From: Bolinopsis microptera | Lineage: Eukaryota; Ctenophora; Tentaculata; Lobata; Bolinopsidae | Assembly: GCF_026151205.1 (NCBI RefSeq) | Contig: NC_087074.1 | Coordinates: 6,326,001-6,386,000 of the forward strand | DNA: 60,000 nucleotides | Direction: 5' to 3' | Shown here: one piece after another, positions 33,722 to 45,830 of the stretch | How positions within the stretch are numbered: the stretch's first letter is position 1 | Layout: the number at the start of each line of letters is the position of its first letter | Position numbers and translations under genes: made by a program | Notes under the pieces: model-generated | What the model was told of the DNA's origin: nothing | What the model saw: only the letters and a program-made list of their open reading frames with translations | The model's database searches: none

Positions 33722-35225
33722 CACATTGGAAAATACAATTCACTTTATATCTCCAATATTATTGGAAAATACAGTACACTTATCTCTAGTATTATTGGAA
33801 AATACAGTACACTTATCTCCAGTATTAATGGAAAATACAGTACACTTATCCCCAGTATTAATGGAAAGTACAGTACACTTATCTCCAGTATTATTGGGAA
33901 ATACAGTACACTTATCTCCAGTATTATTGGAAATACATGGTACACTTATCTCCAGTATTATTTGAAAATACAGTACATTTATCTCCAGTATTATTGGAAA
34001 ATACAGTACACTTATCCCCAGTATTATTGGAAAATACAGTACACTTATCTCTAGTATTATTGGGAAATATAGTACACTTATCTCCAGTAATATTGGAAAA
34101 TACAGTACACTTATCTCCAGTATTATTGGAAATACAGTACACTTATCTCCAGTATTATTGGAAAATACAGTACACTTATCTCTAGTATTATTGGAAAATA
34201 CAGTACATTTATCTTCAGTATTATTGGAAAATACAGTACACTTATCCCCAGTATTATTGGAAAATACAGTACACTTATCTCTAGTATTATTGGAAAATAC
34301 AGTTTACTTATCTCCAGTATTATTGGAAAATACAGTACACTTATCTCCAGTATTAATGGAAAATACAGTACACTTATCCCCAGTATTAATGAAAAATACA
34401 GTACACTTATCTCCAGTAATATTGGAAAATACAGTACACTTATCTCCAGTAATATTGGAAAATACAGTACACTTATCTCCAGTATTATTGGAAAATACAG
34501 TTCACTTATCTCCGGTATTATTGGAAAATACAGTACGCTAATCTCCAGTATTATTGGAAAATACAGTACACCTATCTCTAGTATTATTGGAAAATACAGT
34601 ACACTTATCTCTAGTATTATTGGAAAATACAGTACACTTATCTCCAGTATTATTGGAAAATACAGTACACTTATCTCCAGTATTATTGGAAATACAGTAC
34701 ACTTATCTCCAGTATTAATGGAAAATACAGTACACTTATCTCTAGTATTATTGGAAAATACAGTACATTTATCTCCAGTATTATTGGAAAATACAGTACA
34801 CTTATCCCCAGTATTATTGGAAAATACAGTACACTTATCTCTAGTATTATTGGAAAATACAGTACACTTATCTCCAGTATTATTGGAAAATACAGTACAC
34901 TTATCTCCAGTATTAATGGAAAATACAGTACACTTATCCCCAGTATTAATGAAAAATACAGTACACTTATCTCCAGTAATATTGGAAAATACAGTACACT
35001 TATCTCCAGTAATATTGGAAAATACAGTACACTTATCTCCAGTATTATTGGAAAATACAGTACACTTATCTCCAGTAATATTGGAAAATACAGTACACTT
35101 ATCTCCAGTATTATTGGAAAATACAGTACACTTATCTCCGGTATTATTGGAAAATACAGTACACCTATCTCCAGTATTATTGGGAAATACAGTTCACTAT
35201 ATCCAGTATTATTTGAAATTATAGC
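33722..35225. repeat. 33-bp minisatellite, about 45 copies
   Basis: The unit is GGAAAATACAGTACACTT followed by ATCTCCAGTATTATT. Because 33 is divisible by 3, long stop-free frames arise on both strands (11-residue repeat ENTVHLSPVLL on +). A few 32-bp units change the frame. The order of variant units in about 34158-34541 recurs at about 34718-35100, an offset of 17 units, so a block was duplicated. I do not regard the frames as genes. Confidence 0.93.
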
Positions 35226-35658
35226 ATACTATCAGCGTGGTTCGCTGTAAGTGTACTCTCAATAGCATACAGCAATTGTGTATTAATAATCTATCAATTT
35301 GTTTGAGGTTGCTTTAACAACAATTCCAATAATGCTCGCTTGCTGTTTTTCTGAATATAATATTTGGGTAAGCAACTAATCCATTTTAATGACCTACTTG
35401 AACAATGAACAGATACATTTTTCCTCTTTTAAGCGATCGGAGACTCATAATAAGTGTTACGTAGAACAGGGAATCAAGAGGAGATGGTTTCATTCATTAT
35501 ACAGTATTAAAATGAAAACAACTTGTTTTGTAAAAAAGAAAAAATTAATAAAGCAATAAATGATGCAATAAAATAAAACAAAAATCAGATTTAAATTCAT
35601 AAAATTCGACCAAATCATACATCATTCTCGAAATCAGAGTCTGATCCGAAACCATAAT
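35226..35658. other. Intergenic, 3' flank of the SWIM gene
   Basis: AT-rich, no exon. No clear AATAAA on the minus strand close to the stop codon at 35659-35661. Confidence 0.35.
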
Positions 35659-38600
35659 TTAGTTTCCTTTCGGGAAACTTCTTTCGCTTTTTTTTGCTCG
35701 CTTTGGGAGCGAATCTGCGAAGTCCGTCCGCTTTTCTGCCCGAGAAGTCGTTGACAACAGTGACAAATCGTCCCGAGTTGCTGTTACCGTCATGTCAATC
35801 TTTGTCATCTCCGAAAGCCTGAATGTTAAATGTTTTGATACATCGTCGAAAAAATATATGTTCATTGCAATACACATATTTGAACAGCAAGATAGTAACA
35901 TATACATAACATTAGCAGCGGTCATTAGCAACGGTCATTGTCCAGCTATAAAATACAAATAATATTTTTCAGCTTCACATAGAAACTGTATCACATGACA
36001 GTTGACACGTAAAGAACTGATTTTCACAATTTCACCTTTTCACAAATTCATAAATTGTTCGTTTACATGTTTACATATAAAATAACATCTATAAACAAAA
36101 GAGCACCTAAAGAGGCTCAGCAAAGTGCTGGCCTATTTACGCTTACGAAGACTCATTCGTTCAATATGTCTCAAAGTAAATAAACTCCTCCATCCTACTC
36201 TATCTCTTGCTAAGTTCACTAAGTTGGTAAAATCATCTTCGTTTTTCAAATAAATTTGTCTCTTAAATAGGTCCTTTTTCACAATAATATCATACAAATT
36301 AGTCCTATGTCTACCCACTCGTCCCTTTAGCGTTTGACATCCTAGTGTAGCAAATAACAGAGACTGGTAGGCAGGCGTGTCGTTGTCACTGCGTAGAACA
36401 TGACCTAGCATTGTCCACCGTGCCTTTTCCACTCTCTCGGAAAGGGGCCTGGTCTGGGTACGAGCGTAGAGGGCCTTGTTAGATATTGAGCTAGGCCAAT
36501 AGATGTGTAGGATGCGCTTGAGGTGCTTCCTCTGAAAAACATCTACAGACTCTAGAACATGCTGAGGTACGGCCCAGCAGCAGCAGTTGTACAGGAGCAC
36601 TGATACTACTAGTGAGTCGTAGAGTTTGATCTTTCTCTTTTCAGTTATCTGACTCCTCTCTGATCCCTGGCACCACAGCTTGTCAAATGACCAGAAGGCG
36701 GTGTTAGCTTTATTTATTCTATTAGTAACATCCTGCTCTGATCCAAGCTTAGTACCAAGAAGCGTCTCGTTTCTCCACTCCTCTTTTCCTCTTAGCCCAT
36801 TATCCAACTCGTCGCAGGCACCAACTTCTTCTAAATACACTCTGGTAAACTTTGTCTTTGTGTCATTGACAAAGAGACTCCATTCACTGAGAATATTCTT
36901 GGAGATCTGAAAGATATCCTGTAACTCCTCCATATCTTCACCAATCTTCTTTACATCGTCTGAATAGCCGGACTCAAGAGGCATGTGGTTATCGGCTATC
37001 GGAGGGTTGGGTCTTGAGGGGAGGACTGCTCTTATGTGCACTACAGCTCCAGCTAGATTGAGGGTAAACAATTTACCAGCTGTGCTGTCTCCTTGGGAGG
37101 CTCCTATGTTGAAAGAGAACATCTCTGAGTCAGTAGAACACACTCTGACTACTAGAGTGGTGTTAGCCATGAGGTATTGTACAAGCCTCAGGTCGTCTCT
37201 GGAGCATCCTGCAGCTTCTAGTAGTCTGATTGTTGTACCTCTGCGGATGGTATTGAAGGCAGCTGACATGTCAATACTCACTTTGTTCCATTCAAACTCC
37301 TTCTTCATTACTACAGATATGAGCATGCTCTGTGCCCAAACTAGGTCGGCACAGCTCTTGCCAGCTTTGTAGGCAGCTTGGAACGGTCCGGTGAAGTTGT
37401 CCACAGCTCTCTCTATTCTGTTTAGCACTATCAGTGACAGGATCTTGCTAGAAACATTCAGCAGGGTCAATGGTCGTATCGACTTAACTGGGCCGCGAGT
37501 TTTACCAGGCTTAGCCAGTGGTGTAAGAATGCCTGCTCTTATTGCTTCAATGTGAATGTTTTTCTCGAAAGACTCGTTGAACACTTTAGCTAGCTCTTCA
37601 TGAAGGAGGGGGTTGTTCAGGGCTTTCATGACATCGCACGTTTACATGGTGATTGTTAATTTTATCAATTAACCTTTGTGTTAAAGTGTTAACTTGTTAA
37701 ATATTCACTTTATCTATCTACTTTTGTTATTTAGTTTATTTTACTTACCGTTGAAGAAGCATCCCATCAATAACACTTGAGACAAGGTCTCTCATCTCAC
37801 GTTTATTTTCAGGATCAACACTGAAAAAATTATGAGTTAATATACAGATAGTCGCAAATTTTGTTGTGTCACGGTATTTTTCATCAGGTTTGTGATTCGC
37901 ACACTAGTAATGATTTGCAAGCCGCTTTGAACAATATTATTTTAAGGGGGGGGGGGGGGGGGGGGGGGGGGGGTTTTGGGCATTTTCAGGGTATTTGGCT
38001 AGATTGGGCCTAATTTGGACCAAATATGGGCGTGGCTGCCCCGCGGGCACCGTTTGGCGGTTGGGGTCCGGGACCCCCTCAAAAGTTCGGTCACCGGTCC
38101 TAGTTTGTTGGTCAACTGCCATCTCGAAACCAAGTTTCACAAAAAAATGAGGGTGAACCCCCCCCCCCTTAAGGTTTCTTGAAAGTTTGGATTTCCAGAT
38201 GTTATTCTAGGTCACCCAATACTTCTACCTTTTACCCTATCTACCTATCTGTCCTTTCAATTTAGGAGCCTAACCATCGACATTTTTTATAACACTCGAA
38301 TAACACCTTTTCAACTTAATACAAGATATCTAAATTCTAAACTATAGCGTAATAAAAACGAACTTATAGATCATGCTCCTAAGATCTGCAAGCTTTCCGA
38401 ATGTTGTATTTAGGTCTCCCTCAGTGTTTTTATCTGTTTTCTTCGGGCTCTGGTCTTGTGGAAGACTATCGTGTACTGTTAGTGGAAGACTAACTTCTTG
38501 AGTCGAACAGCTAGCACCAGGATCCGTGCATAGGTGAGGATTGTGCCTGCGATACAGTGTCAATGAAATTATTTGTTATAGAATCCGTATCAAAATAGGC

Positions 38601-41487
38601 ATAGCGTTTCAAGAAGATACAACAGAAACATCTTCTCAAGTAATAAACGATGACAGCATCAAAAAGTTCGAGAACGACATTTCTGCCGTAGACTGGAACT
38701 TGGTTAATAACTATGATTCTGCAGATGAAAAATTTGAGGCTTTCGAGAAAAAATATAGTGAACTATACGACCGAAATTTCCCAATGAAGGCAAAAAAGAG
38801 TAAACCAGGCCGCCGTAAAAACACAAAGCCGTGGATCCAAGAATGGTTACGGTGCGCATGTGATCGCAAAAATAAATTTTATGAAGATTTTGTCACAAAC
38901 CCGACCACTGAAAATGATATTAGGTACAAGAAAATGAAGAAATTTGTGAATAAACACGTGGATAAGGCCAAAAACAAATATTACAACGCATACTTTACAA
39001 AATATTCTAGCGACAGCAGAAAACAATGGCAAATGGTTAATAACTTGTTAAACAGAAAGAAAAAAGGCAAAATCAAGATAAACAAAATTAACTATAATGG
39101 GAGCGAGATAACAGATTCTCAGCAAATTGCGAATAGCTTCAATGACTATTTCTGCAATATAGCTGAGACTCTTAAGAGAGAAAATGGTCTCGTATGCTCC
39201 GAGGGCCGGACTATCGTAACAGAAACTCAAGATAGCAGATGCCAGCGGAGCATGAATCTAGAAGATTCGTCCGCATCAGAAATAATTGAAATAGTTAAGG
39301 GTCTGAAGATTAAGTCGACTTCTGATATGAGTATACTTCCCCTGAAAAAAGTGAGCAATATACTTGCGCCAGTGCTTAGCTGCCTAGTCTCTGCGTCTCT
39401 ACATCAGGGGAAGTTTCCACATCAATTGAAAATCGCGAAAGTAATTCCACTTCACAAAGGTGGGTCACGTGCTGAAGTTTCAAACTATCGACCTATCTCA
39501 CTACTTTCGTGTTTCTCAAAAATCTTTGAAAAAATTATGCAAGCGCGACTATTAGATCACTTAAAGACAGAGAAAATCCTATTTGACTCTCAATACGGAT
39601 TTCGAGCTGGGCATAGCTGTGAACATGCTTTACTAGAAGCCCAAAACCATATCCACAGGGCACTAGAAAAAAAGCAGGTCACAGCACTGCTTCTATTGGA
39701 CTACAGCAAGGCCTTTGACATGGTTGACAGCAGTATTCTTCTGAGAAAACTTGAGCACTATGGAGTTCGGGGATTGGCTTTATCTTGGTTTCACTCATAT
39801 CTTACCGATAGAGAGCAATACGTGAGCGTCAACAACTGCAAGTCCTCTCACCTCAAACTTAACTACGGAGTACCACAGGGCTCCATTCTCGGACCCATTC
39901 TGTTCATAATTTACATCAACGACCTTCCTCAGATTAGTAATTTAGCTAAACATATTTATTTCGCTGACGACGCCAACCTAATAATAAGTACAGATACATT
40001 TGAACAACTTAATGCAATGGTGAATGAGATTCTGACTTTGATAATTGATTGGGCTACTAATAACGGGCTTAAATTAAATGCTAGCAAAACTAAATATATG
40101 ATCTTTACAAATAAGAAAACTGAGGATATAGAAATTTACATGGGAGGTGAACGATTAAAGCAAAGTGATCACGAAAGGTTTCTTGGCGTAATCATTGATA
40201 CTAAGCTAAATTGGGCCCACCACATTAGACATTTAGCCACTAAAGTATCTAGAAATGCGGGCATACTCTACAAACTCAAAGGCTCTGTACCTAACAAAGC
40301 ACTCAAGTTGATATACAACAGCTTTGTTCAGTCTCACTTGTACTACTGCTGCACAGTTTGGGGAACAAGATCGCTAAACTCCGTTAAAAGAGTCTTCTCG
40401 GCCCAGAAAAAGGGCATTCGCGCTGCAGATAACCAATACCACCGCTATTTTTATGACAAAGATCTGAACAGTACACCTTCACACACAAAGGAAATTTTCA
40501 ATAAACTAGAAGTATTAGCTTTACCGAACGTGATAGCTAAATGTATATTATGCTTAATGCACAAAGTTTATACTAACACTGCACCACCAAATATTATAAG
40601 AATGTTCACTGTTTCAAACTTAAACGCACCTAGAAGAGAACCTGAGTTCTTTGCTGTACCATTTAACCGTTTATGTAATTCAGACAAGAGCATTTCTTAC
40701 ATTGGGCCTAAGTTATATAACAAAACAGTCAACATTATTAACAAGGACATAAAATATGTCACGACTTGCCTACAAGACAAATTCCTAAATTCATTCAAGT
40801 CTACAGTCAGCAAGCATGTGCTTACTGCACAAGCACTTAACCCGGATGACAAGGACTGGAAAAACTCAAATTTCGTACTTTTAGAAATTTAAATAATTTG
40901 ATACAACGTACGTTGATAATAACGAGCAACAAAACTTTAACCTCATAACGAAATATGACTATCTTCGAGCATTTTCTACAATGCTATCGCTACCGCGCAA
41001 TTTCACTGTCATTTACAAGACACAAATATCACCGCGCATTCTTCAGACCCTGTGTCGCTGTTCTAAATTTATGTCAAGAGATAAGAGTTATTTACAAATT
41101 CTTAATAGTAGTACTATTCAAATTTGCTACGGTAATAGCGTAGTCATATTTTATACATTATCCATATTTTATACATTGTGTGCATATATTTATATTTGAT
41201 TGTAATTAAAGATTTTAAGGCGTTAGTGCCGAGTAATGCCTCTGGGTAGTGCTCCTCAATCAATCATCAGATACAAGAGGATGTAATGATCAAACAACTA
41301 GTTTTACGCTGAAATAGGTTATTCATAATTACTTAAATGAAGCAAGATCCGTTTCTTACCTGAATGAAAGCGGAAGATCGATCCATTCAACGTTCGACTC
41401 ACGAATAACCGCCAAATGTTTGCACGGTAATTCTGGGTAAGACCTGAAGTTCAGGCAATCACAATGGACACTCGGACTGACGGTGAC
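35659..41487 (-). CDS. SWIM zinc-finger protein, last three exons
   Basis: Minus-strand exons 41360-41487, 37749-37820 and 35659-35818 (stop TAA) join with strong GT-AG sites and consistent phases (2 and 2). The first encodes a SWIM zinc finger, CDCLNFRSYPELPCKHL, i.e. CxC...CxH, which binds zinc and usually mediates DNA or protein contacts. The tail has SVDPENKREMRDLVSSVIDG and a basic end (LPKRAKKSERSF). Upstream exons were not found, so the start and full domain set are unknown. Its introns hold a LINE RT (36133-37640), a TTAA-flanked element (37946-38168) and a second LINE (about 38541-41265). It could be a host gene or a domesticated or active transposon protein, as SWIM fingers also occur in MULE transposases. 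Confidence 0.6.
36133..37640 (-). pseudogene. LINE reverse transcriptase, 5'-truncated
   Basis: 498-codon open frame on the minus strand, stop at 36133-36135. RT landmarks in order: IRPLTLLNVSSKI, IDMSAAFNTI, GASQGDSTAGKLF and SGYSDDVKKIG (the active-site box is YSDD), then FVNDTKTKF, LLGTKLGS, LLYNCCCWAVP, and a C-terminal RWTMLGHVLRSDNDTPA segment. No endonuclease precedes it; the element stops near 37640, so the copy is 5'-truncated. The RT frame itself is intact. It lies in the sense orientation inside a SWIM-gene intron. Confidence 0.8.
37946..38168. mobile_element. TTAA-flanked element with a G28 end
   Basis: TTAA at 37942-37945 and 38169-38172. The left end is an uninterrupted run of 28 G (37946-37973); the right end is about 12 C, giving inverted G/C ends like those of 41751-42476. 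The interior is GC-richer than its surroundings. No coding frame. Confidence 0.65.
38541..41265 (+). mobile_element. 5'-truncated LINE (Jockey/CR1-like) with intact RT
   Basis: A 783-codon open frame ends at 40892 and has no ATG at its upstream edge, so the 5' part, including any endonuclease, is missing. RT motifs: KVIPLHKGG, NYRPISLLS, QYGFRAGHS, LDYSKAFDMV, YGVPQGSILGPILF, IYFADDANLI, LNASKTKYM and FLGVIIDTKLNW. The C-terminal segment ends in the KSTVSKHVL region. After the stop, a 370-bp 3' region ends with a short CAATCAATCA tail (about 41259-41268), typical of LINE 3' ends. It is inserted antisense in an intron of the SWIM gene. Confidence 0.85.
38590..40892 (+). pseudogene. Reverse transcriptase ORF of the truncated LINE
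   Basis: The RT palm Asp residues are present (D in LDYSKAFD; DD in FADD). The frame is uninterrupted, which implies a recent insertion, but without endonuclease and promoter the copy should not be autonomous. Confidence 0.8.
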
Positions 41488-41750
41488 CTGGAAATGTGGG
41501 TAATTAGTTATTGATTAATCTGATTGTTATTTAATACTCAATTAATTGATAGTAAAGTAAATGTCCAAAATACAAGTACAGGGAGCGTCGACGAGTGTTG
41601 TTAAGTAGGGGCGATTGTGCTCGTTATGGGACGACCAGTTATGTGCTAGTACTGAGAGTAAGGAACGCTGGTATGGCTAGGACCCTGGTATGGCTAGAAC
41701 AGAGAAGGTACATAGACTGGGTGGTGTAGCCGGTGACTGAAACGGTTTAA

Positions 41751-42476
41751 GGGGGCCGGGGGGGTCTTCATCAAAATTCTCTCGAAATTGACTTTATAGT
41801 TGTTTTTGGTAGAAGGGAGTGATATCTACCAGCTGCTTTTGGTCCCTTGAAAAAATATTGTTCCTAGCCGAAATTATCGCCGGTCTAAGGTCAGCGCTTA
41901 TGTGTAATTGTATTGCGCGAGCGATTTTCAATCGCAAATTCTGAAAATCGAGTCTAAAAATCTATCTTCTCCTACATTTTATGAGCAATCACCCTGAAAC
42001 TTTCAGGATATGTTCTAAGGACCATTTAGAAGAGATCGTTCAAGCCAAAATTTTGAGATAGGCCTTTAAAAATTTCTATTAATTTTTGAAAATCTTGGAC
42101 CTGAAAAAATCGTAAAAAAACGAGGTCCAAGATTTTCAAAATTGAATAAAATTTTTTTAAAGGCCTATCTCAAAATTTTGGCTTGAACGATCTCTTCTAA
42201 ATGGTCCTTAGAATATACCCTGAAAGTTTCAGGTTAATTGCTCAAAAAATGTAGGAGAAGATAGATTTTTAGACTCGATTTTCAGAATTTGCGATTGAAA
42301 ATCGCTCGCGCAATACAATTACACATAAGCGCTGACCTTAGACCGGCGATAAATTCGGCTAGGAACAATATTTTTCCATGGGACCAAAAGCAGCTGGTAG
42401 ATATCACTCCCTTCTACCAGAAACAACTATAAAGTCAATTTCGAGAGAATTTTGATGAAGACCCCCCCCGGCCCCC
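41751..42476. mobile_element. 726-bp near-perfect palindrome flanked by TTAA
   Basis: TTAA at 41747-41750 and 42477-42480. Left end GGGGGCCGGGG, right end CCCCGGCCCCC. Arms of about 350 bp match almost without gaps, e.g. ATCACTCCCTTCTACCA and its complement, and meet near 42113 with only a short asymmetric centre. TTAA duplications are known for piggyBac and Kolobok; the ends fit neither consensus clearly. No coding frame. Confidence 0.9.
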
Positions 42477-42480
42477 TTAA

Positions 42481-43485
42481 GAAAACATGAGAAGAATGTT
42501 TAGGGCACCCTGGCTCTGATAAGCAATGCTGAGTAGTGTAGGTTTATTTGATGGCCTGGAAGTGCTAGGAATTGTTATTATATCATAATAGTCGTAAGGA
42601 ATTAAAACACAGAAGGCACAAACAAGTTTACTTTGTCGCATAATCTTGATGATATCTGAACATGTGTGAAATTGAACAAATAATGATATACCAGCTTAAA
42701 CCCCTTATATTATGTACTATTAGAAAACCCGTGGGTACAGTGAGCAAGCTAATATTGATAGATGGATCAAACAACACTGCTAGTACCACGCACCAGTCAC
42801 ATAAATCATTATCGGGTGGTAATATGTTAACAGTGTCACAATTAAACTACCGCAGCATGGTCAAAAATAGGGTTATTTCGTCACAAAAAATTATTATAAC
42901 TCTGTTAGCTCCTTGCTGGCAAAATAACTAGTTCATTGATGATAAAGTTACATAGTATTCTAATAGACAGTTTTTGGGTTTTCCAAATAGTTTCTGATTA
43001 TTCTGATTTGCGACAAATGATATTGCACTGTTAGGATAAACGACGTTTCAAAGTAACAACTTCTTATTCATGCTGACAAAATTGGTAAATATGTGAGAAA
43101 ACTGTCTCATAAAATTTATTAATCAAAAATGGCTAAACGACAACAAATTGTTCAAATACTCGACTAAAATTAGAATCAAAATCTATATATATACACCACT
43201 ACTCGATCTGCTATTCAATAAACTTAAAACATCCACTAAACAGCAAGTACGTGATTGTGATCGTGTGATGGAATGACATGTACAGTGATAACAGATGATA
43301 AGATGTAAGTGATAACAGATTATAAGGTAAAAGATACAATACATGTGAGATGGTGTATACACAATGTGAGTGAAAATATAGTGAGTGGTTACTGATTGTG
43401 AGCGAGATGTGAAAAAAACATTAAAACTTACTACTGCTAGAAAACTGAAACTGTATGCAATAAAAAGGGAATGAAACTAAAATAT
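42481..43485. other. No gene seen
   Basis: AT-rich, with a GTGATAACAGATgATAAG-type short repetition at about 43275-43330. An open frame at 42662-42931 has no recognisable domain. Confidence 0.4.
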
Positions 43486-43817
43486 CTAAAATTCTTCAGT
43501 ACTAGCTATGATAAAACGTTTAATAGTATCCAGTTCTTCTCTCTTGTTAATTGTAGGGTTCAAATTAATAATAAACATCGCTTCGAAAATCTTTCTTCTG
43601 ACAGTATTGGGCTCAATTCTTAAAATATCTCCTTCTAAACTGGGATTTAACCCCTCATGACAGCTCGAATAATGTATGGCAAAAGCTTGACTAACATTAG
43701 AAGGGGTAGCAGGGTAGGTAGCGTAACGTAAGTGTTCTCCTACACGAGCATGTACTTTCCTACTGGTTTCTCCAACGTACAGCTGGTCACATAATTTACA
43801 CTTAATCTTATTTAATA
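43486..43817 (-). pseudogene. Penelope-like element GIY-YIG endonuclease fragment
   Basis: Read on the minus strand from about 43817 to a TAG at 43486-43488: KCKLCDQLYVGETSRKVHAR, VGEHLRY, then FAIHYSSCHEGLN, EGDILRIEPNTVRRKIFEAM and FIINLNPTINKREE. The CxxC followed by LYVGETSR, the conserved Arg and EH, and a late Glu with the N-P-x-x-N motif are the hallmarks of the C-terminal GIY-YIG nuclease of Penelope-like retroelements. The reverse transcriptase half is absent; the fragment is cut off by a tandem repeat at 43818. Confidence 0.75.
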
Positions 43818-44540
43818 TCTAATAGAGTTATAGATCTTCAAAATAGAGGCAACTGGCAAGACATGTTTACTTTGCCACATCAGTTATTATAAGAGTTAGG
43901 TAATCGTCATCAGATTAACAGATCTTTTTTTCGTAGTTTGGATCGATTAATATAGGCAATTAAGCATCATATGTCAATTTTAACACACTATAGCTATCTT
44001 GATATTGTTGGGGCAGGGAAAGTTAATTTTGTCAAATTTTTAGTGACTTTGACAAATTTAACCTAAAATTGTTAAACTTGAGCTCTGATGTTCTAGACAA
44101 TATTCTACCAATCGTTTCTGAAAGAATGCTGAATTCTAATAGAGTTATAGATCTTCAAAATAGGGCAAACATGTTTACTTTGTCACATCAGTTATTATTA
44201 GACTTAGGTAATCGTCATCAGATTAACAGATCTTTTTCGTAGTTTGGATTGATTTATATAGGCAATAAAGCAGCCTATGCTAATTTTTACACACTATCTT
44301 GAAATTGTTGGGGCAGGAAAAGTTAATTTTGTCACATTTTTAGTGACTTTGACAAATTTAACCTAAAATTGTTAAACTTGAGCTCTGATGTTCTGGACAA
44401 TATTCTACCGATTTTTTTCTGGAAGAATGTTGAATTCTAATAGAGTCATAGAATATATAGATCTTCAAAATAGGGGCAAGACATGTTTACTTTGTCACAT
44501 CGCATCAGTTATTATAAGAGTTATTATAAGAGACTATTTC
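43818..44540 (+). repeat. About 310-bp unit, two full and one partial tandem copies
   Basis: Starts of units at about 43819, 44137 and 44437 share CTAATAGAGTTATAGATCTT and CAAAATAG, and full units share GGTAATCGTCATCAGATTAA, TTGACAAATTTAACC and GAGCTCTGATGTTCT. The third unit breaks off near 44540. Confidence 0.85.
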
Positions 44541-44922
44541 ATTCTATAATCATTGTTTTTAACCTATTTACGATTTTGTATCATTTTTTGTGACAATGTA
44601 AACATCAATTGATCTTAACTTGCATCAACTACATTGTCATCATATGATAAATTTTTCCCGCCTTTCAAACCAAAATCAGATATAAATAATTCGCCAAAAA
44701 TTTAAAATTCCATATATTTTGACAGAATTAACCTCATTTCCCAATAACCAAGTGCCTGTATTAGCTAACTATTCGAAACAAAATATTTTAGGGCTATGAT
44801 TGGTAGATCAACCATCAAATAACGAGTTAAAAGGTTTTTGAGGACACCTCACAGTAGAATAGAGGTATGGTATTCTGAGTGTGACAAAGTTACCCAAATA
44901 TTGCCTTGTAACCGTTCGATGT
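44541..44922. other. No gene seen
   Basis: AT-rich spacer between the tandem repeat and the LINE fragment. Confidence 0.4.
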
Positions 44923-45830
44923 AAATGAGCTTTTGTCATCATTAAAGTCTTATATGAGAGCGAATAAGTTACATATAAACATGTCCAAGTGCTGCTACAT
45001 ACACTTCAAACCCACCATGGCAGGTTCTAAGTTAGAGACTTTATCACACCCTGAAGTTGTATTAACTATAGACAACTTTCCAATCAAAAAGGTTTCATCC
45101 GCAAAATTTCTGGGTGTTATAATTGACGAGAACCTATCATGGGAAGATCACATTAAAGCTCTTAAGCGAACTCTAAATCATTCCACATCCACTTTATGTA
45201 GACTTCGCTGCTCCCTTCCAGAATTTCTACACCAACAATTATATTATACCCTGTTCGAATCACATCTTTCCTACTGTATATCTGTATGGGGTGGGGCAGC
45301 GAAACAACGTATAAGCTCATTATTTACTGCTCAGAAGTACTGTCTCAGAGTACTATTTGGTGACAGGCTGGCATACCTTGATAAGTTTAAGACTTGTGCA
45401 CGTACTAGGCCTATAGGACACCAGAAACTTGACCAAAAAGTTTTCATAAAAGAGCACACCAAACCGATATTTAAGCATAATAATATTCTAGCTATACAAA
45501 ATCTCTATACATACCACAGTTACCTCGAGCTCTATAAGATAATGAAATTCCGGGCTCCAATATCCTTACATGAGGGTTACACATGTTCCTCGAGGAAACC
45601 CTGCCTTCTAATCTGTCAGGCAGACCCACCTGACAATCACAATACTAGATCAACCAAAATTTTTAACATTTAACCCCAAAATTCAGAATGACTGACTTTA
45701 CTACTAATGTAATGTGCTTGCGAGGTAAGCTAAAACGTGCGCTATTAACGAATCAACATAATCACGCCCTGCTTGATTGGACTGTCAAAGATTTTGACTG
45801 CGCAAATCTTATTTCCCAAACATTATAACT
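44923..45830 (+). pseudogene. LINE RT C-terminal fragment
   Basis: Reads NELLSSLKSYMRANKLHINM, then FLGVIIDENLSWEDHI and SLFTAQKYCLRVLFGDR, the thumb and C-terminal region of Jockey-like non-LTR RTs. It begins abruptly after the catalytic palm, as expected for 5' truncation. The frame stops at 45671-45673, but a shifted frame from about 45688 (MTDFTTNVMCLRGKLKRALL, ending LISQTL) looks like the missing tail, so one frameshift separates the pieces. Confidence 0.75.

Noticed and set aside
33722-35225. ENTVHLSPVLL-repeat proteins, or a CRISPR-like array
   Set aside because: The period is a simple 33-bp tandem repeat without distinct spacers, in an animal genome; open frames follow from the unit length.
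36680-37372. Plus-strand ORFs within the RT at 36133-37640
   Set aside because: They are antisense to a frame with ordered RT motifs.
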